Below are positions 1 through 4,183 of a stretch of DNA of 15,081 bases, one piece after another (positions within the stretch are counted from its first letter, which is position 1; the number at the start of each line of letters is the position of its first letter). The translations under genes were made by a program, and so were the position numbers. Location of the stretch: NCBI GenBank assembly GCA_035632055.1, contig DASQHO010000026.1, forward strand, positions 1 to 15,081, in the 5' to 3' direction. The DNA comes from REEB95 sp035632055 (lineage in GTDB: Bacteria; Pseudomonadota; Alphaproteobacteria; ATCC43930; CGMCC-115725). The notes beneath the pieces are model-generated. The model was not told the origin of the DNA, did no database searches, and saw only the letters and a program-made list of their open reading frames with translations.

Positions 1-959
1 ACCGGCAGGCGCGCCAGGCCTTCGATCCAATAGCGCGCGATCAGGCCGGCATTGTACGAGGTGCCGCAGGCGACGATGGAAATGCGGTCGATCTTGGCGA
101 GATCGAACGGCAGCTTGGGCAGGTGGACCGTGCGCGTCGCCGGATTGAAGAGGGCGCGGAGCGTGTCGCCGATCACCGTCGGCTGTTCGAAGATCTCTTT
201 CTTCATGAAATGCGGATGGCCGCCCTTGCCGATGAGCGCGCCGGAGAGCGCGGTCTTGCGGATCTCGCGGTTAGCGACGCGGTTTTCGGAATCGTAGATG
301 GTGGCGCCGGCGGGCGTGACCACCGCCCAGTCGCCTTCCTCGAGATAGACGAGATTTTGCGTCAACGGCGCCAGGGCGAGCGCGTCGGAGCCGACATACA
401 TCTCGCCGTCGCCATAGCCGATGGCGAGCGGCGAGCCGCGGCGGGCGCAGATGAGCGTGTCGTGGTGACCGGCGAAGAGCATGACCAGGGCGAAGGCGCC
501 GTGCAGGCGGGCGAGCGCCTTGGATACGGCGTCCTTGGGCGACAGGCCTTCGGCGAGATAGCGCGTCAGCAGGATGGCGACGGCTTCGGTATCGGTCTGG
601 GTTGCGAATTTAAAGCCGGCGGATGTGAGCTCGGCCTTCAGCTCCGAGAAATTCTCGATGATGCCGTTGTGGACGACGGCGACGCGATCGGTCGCGATCG
701 GGTGGGCGTTGGTCTCGTTCGGCACGCCGTGCGTCGCCCAGCGGGTGTGGCCGATGCCGGTGCGGCCGGAAACGGGCTCGGCCGCGAGGCGGCGGGCGAG
801 GTTTTCGAGCTTGCCTTCGGCGCGGCGGCGCTCGATCCGGCCGTTGACCAGCGTGGCGATGCCGGCGGAGTCATAGCCGCGATACTCGAGGCGCTTCAGG
901 CCTTCGAGCAGCAGCGGCGCCGCCTCGCCCTTGCCGACGATGCCGACAATGCCGCACAT
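1..959 (-). CDS. glmS: Glutamine--fructose-6-phosphate aminotransferase (N-terminal part; runs off the window)
   Basis: GlmS makes glucosamine-6-phosphate from fructose-6-phosphate and glutamine, the first committed step toward UDP-GlcNAc for peptidoglycan and LPS. Read leftward from the ATG at 959-957, the protein begins MCGIVGIVGKG, so Cys2 is the N-terminal nucleophile of the class II glutamine amidotransferase domain. Family blocks follow: LEYRGYDSAGIA, GHTRWATHG, AHPIATDRVAVVHNGIIEN, and then TDTEAVA. About 319 codons are present. The glutaminase domain fills roughly residues 1-230 and the first sugar isomerase (SIS) domain begins around VACGTSYNAG near the window edge; the rest of the ~608-aa protein lies outside. 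No clear Shine-Dalgarno precedes the start, where a GC hairpin (971-986) sits instead. glmU lies upstream on the same strand but is separated by the DUF559/repeat patch. Confidence 0.97.
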   Translation of the reverse strand, partial: MCGIVGIVGKGEAAPLLLEGLKRLEYRGYDSAGIATLVNGRIERRRAEGKLENLARRLAAEPVSGRTGIGHTRWATHGVPNETNAHPIATDRVAVVHNGIIENFSELKAELTSAGFKFATQTDTEAVAILLTRYLAEGLSPKDAVSKALARLHGAFALVMLFAGHHDTLICARRGSPLAIGYGDGEMYVGSDALALAPLTQNLVYLEEGDWAVVTPAGATIYDSENRVANREIRKTALSGALIGKGGHPHFMKKEIFEQPTVIGDTLRALFNPATRTVHLPKLPFDLAKIDRISIVACGTSYNAGLIARYWIEGLARLP

Positions 960-970
960 CAGAATGCGGT

Positions 971-986
971 GCGCGCGAGCGCGCGC
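971..986. repeat. GC-only hairpin just upstream of the glmS start
   Basis: GCGCGC at 971-976 and GCGCGC at 981-986 are separated by GAGC, giving a perfect 6-bp stem with a 4-nt loop. It begins 11 nt upstream of the glmS ATG (959-957), where a ribosome binding site would be expected. It is also alternating purine-pyrimidine. Any effect on glmS translation is inference. Confidence 0.5.
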
Positions 987-1001
987 CGATTGTTATTTCT
1001 G

Positions 1002-1181
1002 CCCCCCACCCCGCCGACCGCTTCGCGCTCGGCCCCCCTCAAGGGGGGAGGGAAATGAGGTACGTGCCTCCCCCTCAGAGGGGGGACGGAAAAAAGAGCG
1101 AGCGCGTCAGCGCTTTCATTATTCGTCGCCTCCCCCCTTGAGGGGGAGGCCGGCGACGCGGCAGCGGCGCCGGGTGGGGGG
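1002..1181. repeat. 180-bp palindromic (MITE/BIME-like) element with ~51-53-bp inverted arms
   Basis: The left arm (1002-1052) starts CCCCCCACCC and ends with the core CCCCCCTCAAGGGGGGAGGG. The right arm (1129-1181), read in reverse complement, also starts CCCCCCACCC and ends CCCCCTCAAGGGGGGAGG. The arms are imperfect inverted copies with the same internal layout: a GC-rich CCG/CGC block, then CGGCC, then the CTCAAG core. A third core copy (1067-1086, CTCAGAG variant) lies in the middle. There is no room for a gene inside. Such palindromic GC-rich units are, from memory, dispersed in Hyphomicrobiales genomes, but copy number here cannot be checked. Confidence 0.75.
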
Positions 1182-1182
1182 T

Positions 1183-1192
1183 AGCGGAATGA
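1183..1192 (+). repeat. 10-bp direct repeat, left copy (AGCGGAATGA)
   Basis: AGCGGAATGA at 1183-1192 recurs exactly at 1585-1594. The two copies bracket the DUF559 gene together with its 3' palindrome, 402 bp apart. It could be a target-site-duplication-like scar or a conserved end of the repeat family. Confidence 0.5.
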
Positions 1193-1216
1193 GCTGTACG
1201 CTGGCAGCATTCGCGC

Positions 1217-1594
1217 ATGGCTTCGCTGCCGGCACGCAAGTTGCGCTCGACGCCGACCGATGCCGAAACGCGGCTGTGGGCGCGGCTGCGTCGGCAGCAG
1301 ATCGACGGATTCCGTTTCCGCCGCCAGCAGCCGATTGGCCGCTACGTCGTCGACTTCTTCTGCCCGGAAGCGAAGCTCATCATCGAGGTCGACGGCGGGC
1401 AGCACGCGAATGACAGCGACACGCGCACGCGCTGGCTCGAAGCGCGGGGCTATTGCGTCATCCGCTTCTGGAACAACGAAGTGCTCGGCAACACCGATGG
1501 CGTGGTGACGAGAATTCGCGAGGCGTTGCACGCCGCAGGCACCCCCCTCCCTGACCCTCCCCCTCAAGGGGGGAGGGAATCTGAAGCGGAATGA
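1217..1594 (+). CDS. DUF559 endonuclease-domain protein
   Basis: This 125-aa protein matches the DUF559 family (PF04480), a Vsr/PD-(D/E)XK-like nuclease fold. Visible family features in order: TRLWARLR (18-25), FRFRRQQPIGRYVVDF (32-47), CPEAKLIIEVDGGQH (49-63), LEARGYCVIRFWNNEVL (74-90), then a helix to residue 107. D46, E57, D59 and H63 are the likely metal/catalytic positions by analogy with PD-(D/E)XK enzymes. Biological role is not established for the family; host repair, defence or repeat mobility are all possible. Residues 109-125 (TPLPDPPPQGGRESEAE) are translated from a copy of the neighbouring palindrome, so the tail is probably acquired. The ATG has only a poor Shine-Dalgarno. The gene is antisense to glmU and glmS, which flank it. 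Confidence 0.85.
   Translation: MASLPARKLRSTPTDAETRLWARLRRQQIDGFRFRRQQPIGRYVVDFFCPEAKLIIEVDGGQHANDSDTRTRWLEARGYCVIRFWNNEVLGNTDGVVTRIREALHAAGTPLPDPPPQGGRESEAE
1541..1578. repeat. Palindromic repeat copy fused to the DUF559 3' end
   Basis: The stretch starts ACCCCCCTCCCTGACC and continues into a palindrome at 1555-1577 built on CCCCCTCAAGGGGGG. It shares the CTCAAG core and G/C arms with the element at 1002-1181. It lies wholly inside the coding frame of DUF559 and encodes its proline-rich tail. Confidence 0.75.
1585..1594 (+). repeat. 10-bp direct repeat, right copy (AGCGGAATGA)
   Basis: Exact match to 1183-1192. The last three bases form the TGA stop of DUF559. Confidence 0.5.
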
Positions 1595-1616
1595 CTCCGC
1601 CTCAAGGGGCGCGGGA
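1595..1616. repeat. Degenerate CTCAAGGGG repeat copy
   Basis: CTCCGCCTCAAGGGGCGCGG shares the CCTCAAGGGG core with the neighbouring palindromes but has decayed arms. It lies between the DUF559 stop and the glmU stop (1678). The rest of 1617-1677 shows nothing recognisable. Confidence 0.4.
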
Positions 1617-1677
1617 AATTTGGAAGTGATCGAACGGCACATAGCGCCACGATAGACCAAATCCGGCAAAGACACGT

Positions 1678-3054
1678 TTACCGCCGGTCTCTGGCGCCGG
1701 GCTTGGCGTCGCGCGCGGCGATCTCGGCCTTGCGCCTGGCGCGCCAGGCCTTGGCGGCGCCGGGCTTGGTGCGCTGACGCGCGCGGCCCAAGGCGAGCGC
1801 GTCGGCCGGCACGTCGTCGGTGATGACGCTGCCGGCGGCGATCATCGCGCCGGGGCCGATCGTCACCGGCGCCACCAGCGACGAATTGGTGCCGACGAAC
1901 ACGCCCTTGCCGATGTTGGTGCGGAATTTCTCGATGCCGTCGTAGTTGCAGGTGATGCTGCCGGCGCCGATGTTGGCGCCCTCGCCCACCGCGCTGTCGC
2001 CGAGATAGGCGAGATGGTTGGCCTTGACGCCCGCCGCGAGACGCGAATTCTTGACCTCGACGAAATTGCCGATGTGGACGTCGTCGGCGAGCAAGGCGCC
2101 GGGCCTGAGCCGGGCAAACGGACCGATGCGGGCGTGATCGCCGATTGTCGATCCGACGATGTGGCAGAAGGCCGGGATCTCGACGCCCTCGCCGATTTTC
2201 ACGCCGGGGCCGAACACGACAAACGGGCCGACGATGGTGTCGCGGCCGATCTTGGTGTCGGCGCAGAGGAAAACCGTTTCGGGCGCGGTGAAGGTGACGC
2301 CGGATTCCATCAGCGCGTAACGCAGGCGCTGTTGCATGACGGCTTCGGCATAAGCGAGCTCGTCACGCGCGTTGACGCCAAGGAGCTCGGCGGCTTCGCC
2401 TTCGGCAGTGCGGCAGGCGAGGCCCTTGGCGCGCGCCAGGCCGATGATGTCGGTGAGATACTGCTCGCCCTGGGCGTTGTGCGCGGTGAGCTGAGCGACG
2501 AGATCGAAGAGCACGGGCGCCTTGGCCAGCATCACGCCGGAGTTGACGAAATCGACGGCGCGCTCCTCCTCGGTGCAGTCGGCGGCCTCGACGATGCGCG
2601 CGAGCGAGCCGTCGTCGGCCTGGATCAAGCGGCCATACGGTCCACCATCGGCGAGGCGCATGCCGAGCACGATCACCGCGGCGTCGGGATGGCGCTTGCG
2701 CACGTCGAACAGCGGCTTGAAGGTATTGCGCGTGACCAAGGGCACGTCGCCGGCGAGGATCAGGACGTCGCCCTGATAACGGCCGAGCAGCGACTTGGCG
2801 GCGGCGACCGCACTGCCGGTGCCCTTTTGCTGGCGCTGAATGACGAAATCGGCCGGCGCGATGGCGGCGGCGACGTCGTTCTGGTTGGGCGCGATCACCA
2901 CCACCGTATGCTGCGGCTTGAGCGGCGCCACCGCGCCCAGCACGTGCGATATCAGCGGCTTGCCGGCAAGCTCGTGCAGCACCTTGGGACGCGCCGAGCG
3001 CATCCGCGTGCCCTTGCCGGCGGCCAATATAAGAGCGGCAAACGAGGCGGCCAT
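1678..3054 (-). CDS. glmU: Bifunctional UDP-N-acetylglucosamine pyrophosphorylase / glucosamine-1-phosphate N-acetyltransferase
   Basis: GlmU acetylates glucosamine-1-phosphate with acetyl-CoA, then couples it to UTP to give UDP-GlcNAc. The 458-aa protein is full length for the family. The N-terminal Rossmann-like uridyltransferase carries LILAAGKGTRMRS (residues 8-20), the nucleotide-binding signature, then QQKGTGSAVAAA and ILAGDVPL. The C-terminal half is a left-handed beta-helix of hexapeptide repeats with the acetyltransferase site around NHLAYLGDSAVGEGANIGAG and CNYDG, followed by a basic tail. The ATG at 3054 is chosen because it gives the canonical start directly before the LAAG motif. 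In related genomes glmU and glmS are often close; here they are separated by the DUF559 patch. Confidence 0.98.
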   Translation of the reverse strand: MAASFAALILAAGKGTRMRSARPKVLHELAGKPLISHVLGAVAPLKPQHTVVVIAPNQNDVAAAIAPADFVIQRQQKGTGSAVAAAKSLLGRYQGDVLILAGDVPLVTRNTFKPLFDVRKRHPDAAVIVLGMRLADGGPYGRLIQADDGSLARIVEAADCTEEERAVDFVNSGVMLAKAPVLFDLVAQLTAHNAQGEQYLTDIIGLARAKGLACRTAEGEAAELLGVNARDELAYAEAVMQQRLRYALMESGVTFTAPETVFLCADTKIGRDTIVGPFVVFGPGVKIGEGVEIPAFCHIVGSTIGDHARIGPFARLRPGALLADDVHIGNFVEVKNSRLAAGVKANHLAYLGDSAVGEGANIGAGSITCNYDGIEKFRTNIGKGVFVGTNSSLVAPVTIGPGAMIAAGSVITDDVPADALALGRARQRTKPGAAKAWRARRKAEIAARDAKPGARDRR

Positions 3055-3095
3055 GGGTGGTGTCTCAATACGGAAAGGCGCCGGGCGCGTCTAGC

Positions 3096-3101
3096 CTTAT
3101 A
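3096..3101 (-). promoter_or_regulatory. Possible glmU -10 box
   Basis: On the minus strand the hexamer TATAAG sits about 42 nt upstream of the glmU ATG. No convincing -35 box is spaced correctly from it, so this is a weak call. Confidence 0.25.
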
Positions 3102-3126
3102 TGGCCTTGGACGCACTGGCGATTCC

Positions 3127-3156
3127 TTGACACGCGCCGCACCTGCGCCGTATCTC
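3127..3156 (+). promoter_or_regulatory. Sigma-70-type promoter of tRNA-Val
   Basis: A consensus -35 box TTGACA (3127-3132) is followed after 17-18 bp by GTATCTC (3150-3156), an acceptable -10. The tRNA starts 10 nt beyond. With no obvious promoter between the tRNA and groES, this promoter might also serve groES. Confidence 0.55.
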
Positions 3157-3166
3157 AGGCCTCTTC

Positions 3167-3241
3167 GGGCGCTTAGCTCAGCGGGAGAGCACACCCTTCA
3201 CACGGGTGGGGTCGTAGGTTCAATCCCTACAGCGCCCACCA
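3167..3241 (+). tRNA. tRNA-Val (anticodon CAC)
   Basis: A full cloverleaf folds. The acceptor stem pairs GGGCGCT (3167-3173) with AGCGCCC (3231-3237). The D stem pairs GCTC with GAGC. The anticodon stem pairs CACCC with GGGTG around loop TTCACAC, with CAC at 3199-3201. The variable loop has 5 nt. The T stem pairs GTAGG with CCTAC around TTCAATC. The discriminator base is A (3238) and CCA (3239-3241) is encoded. It reads GUG valine codons. Confidence 0.96.
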
Positions 3242-3298
3242 TTGCCCGAGCCGGCGGCGGCCTTCGTCGTTCGCCTATCGCACCTTAGGGAGACACGC

Positions 3299-3607
3299 AT
3301 GAAGTTCCGCCCGTTGCACGACCGCGTCGTGGTCCGCCGCCTGAAGCAGGAGGAAAAGACCGCCGGCGGCATCATCATCCCCGACACCGCCCAGGAAAAG
3401 CCGCAGGAAGGCGAAGTCGTCGCGGTCGGTCCGGGCGCACGCGACGACGACGGCAAGCTGCATCCGCTCGAGGTCAAGGCCGGCGACCGCGTCCTCTTCG
3501 GCAAATGGTCGGGCACCGAGATCAAGCTCGACGGCAACGAGCTGCTGGTGATGAAAGAGAGCGACCTCATGGGTATCCTCGAAGGCAAGGCGGCCAAGAA
3601 GAAATAG
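3299..3607 (+). CDS. groES: Co-chaperonin GroES (no groEL adjacent)
   Basis: GroES is the 10-kDa lid of the GroEL folding chamber in the cytosol. The 102-aa protein starts MKFRPLHDRVVVRR and contains the mobile loop KTAGGIIIPDTAQEKPQEG (19-37) with the GGIIIP segment that docks on GroEL. GARDDDGKLHPLEVKAGDRV and FGKWSGTEIKLDG follow, then the terminal block MKESDLMGIL and a short lysine-rich tail. The start at 3299 follows AGGGAGA (3287-3293) and matches family N termini; a longer in-frame reading from 3242 would add 19 unrelated residues. No CIRCE-type inverted repeat is visible upstream. groEL normally follows in an operon, but here a MerR gene comes next. The gene sits 57 nt behind tRNA-Val, which suggests possible read-through. 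A tandem repeat lies just past the stop. Confidence 0.96.
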   Translation: MKFRPLHDRVVVRRLKQEEKTAGGIIIPDTAQEKPQEGEVVAVGPGARDDDGKLHPLEVKAGDRVLFGKWSGTEIKLDGNELLVMKESDLMGILEGKAAKKK

Positions 3608-3617
3608 CGCCGACGTC

Positions 3618-3659
3618 CAAACCGGCCGGTGCGCCGCCCAAACTGGCCGGAGCGCCGCC
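3618..3659 (+). repeat. 21-bp tandem repeat (two units) after groES
   Basis: Unit 1 (3618-3638) and unit 2 (3639-3659) begin CAAAC, continue GGCCGG and end GCGCCGCC, matching at 19 of 21 positions. In the frame that a -1 slip at the groES stop would enter, they read KPAGAPP then KLAGAPP, followed by a TGA at 3667-3669. Confidence 0.7.
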
Positions 3660-3684
3660 GCCGGCCTGACGTTTTCGACCTGAC

Positions 3685-3715
3685 TTGACCTTCCAGTGAC
3701 TGGAACCCTTATAGA
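3685..3715 (+). promoter_or_regulatory. CueR/MerR-type promoter-operator of the copper operon
   Basis: The -35 box TTGACC (3685-3690) and -10 box TATAGA (3710-3715) are 19 bp apart, the over-long spacing typical of promoters that MerR activators distort. The spacer holds a perfect dyad, TTCCAGTGACTGGAA (3691-3705). ACCTTCC at its left edge resembles known CueR/HmrR operators. It points at the cueR-copA pair, so the regulator probably controls both itself and copA. The AGAGGAGG at 3715-3722 overlaps the expected transcription start and may therefore not act as a ribosome binding site. Confidence 0.85.
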
Positions 3716-3742
3716 GAGGAGGTTCCACTGGTTAGGCGTGCC

Positions 3743-4138
3743 ATGAACATCGGCGAAGTCGCGACCCAGACCGGCGTGCCGGCCAAGACGATTCGCTATT
3801 ATGAAAGCGTCGGGCTGATCCCCGCGGCGGCGCGACGCGGCAACAGTTACCGCAGCTACAGCCAGACCGATCTCCACACGCTGCGCTTCATCCATCGCGC
3901 CCGCGAACTGGGTTTTTCGGTCGCCGAGGTCGAAGAATTGCTGGCACTGTGGCGCAACAAGCGGCGCAAGAGCCAAGCAGTAAAGGTGATCGCGCTCGCC
4001 AAGATCGTCGAGATCGAGCGTAAGATTGCGGCGCTCGAAACTATGAAGCGCAGCATCCGGCACCTGACGGCGCATTGCCACGGCGATACCCGGCCTAACT
4101 GCCCAATTCTCGACGATTTGGCGGGCGATCGGGTTTGA
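3743..4138 (+). CDS. cueR: Copper-responsive MerR-family activator (CueR/HmrR type)
   Basis: This 131-aa DNA-binding activator senses cytosolic Cu(I) and switches on copper export. The N-terminal winged helix-turn-helix reads MNIGEVATQTGVPAKTIRYYE, then GNSYRSYSQ, followed by FIHRARELGFSVAEVEELL and a dimerisation helix at about residues 78-105. The metal loop HCHGDTRPNCPILDDL supplies Cys112 and Cys120, the two Cu(I) ligands of E. coli CueR. Ser77 is present, where divalent-metal sensors of the family carry a cysteine, so +1 ions (Cu/Ag/Au) are the likely signal. The ATG gives the canonical family N terminus; its Shine-Dalgarno is weak. copA begins 45 nt after its stop on the same strand. 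hmrR is the name often used in rhizobia. Confidence 0.93.
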   Translation: MNIGEVATQTGVPAKTIRYYESVGLIPAAARRGNSYRSYSQTDLHTLRFIHRARELGFSVAEVEELLALWRNKRRKSQAVKVIALAKIVEIERKIAALETMKRSIRHLTAHCHGDTRPNCPILDDLAGDRV

Positions 4139-4183
4139 CGCAAATCAGGGCGGCGATTGGCGTTTGGGCATAACGAGCTACGT

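Noticed and set aside
123..1058. 311-aa plus-strand open frame
   Set aside because: Antisense shadow of glmS created by GC-rich codon bias; no family motif, while the minus strand shows every GlmS block.
957..1200. glmS ribozyme
   Set aside because: That riboswitch is known from Firmicutes-type bacteria and its conserved core is not recognisable here; the leader is occupied by palindromic repeats.
1002..1616. CRISPR array
   Set aside because: The repeats are palindromic, unequal in length, in both orientations and without regular spacers; no cas genes.
959..1675. 238-aa minus-strand open frame between glmU and glmS
   Set aside because: Runs through the palindromic repeats (LPPPLRGR-type peptides) and antisense to DUF559; its stop overlaps the glmS ATG by chance.
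2014..3288. 424-aa plus-strand open frame
   Set aside because: Antisense of glmU and then straight through tRNA-Val; no recognisable domain.
3242..3298. CIRCE or heat-shock promoter before groES
   Set aside because: No TTAGCACTC/GAGTGCTAA-type dyad and no recognisable sigma-32 boxes in the 57-nt gap.
3275..4081. 268-aa minus-strand open frame
   Set aside because: Covers the antisense of groES, the cueR promoter and cueR, all of which have clear sense features.
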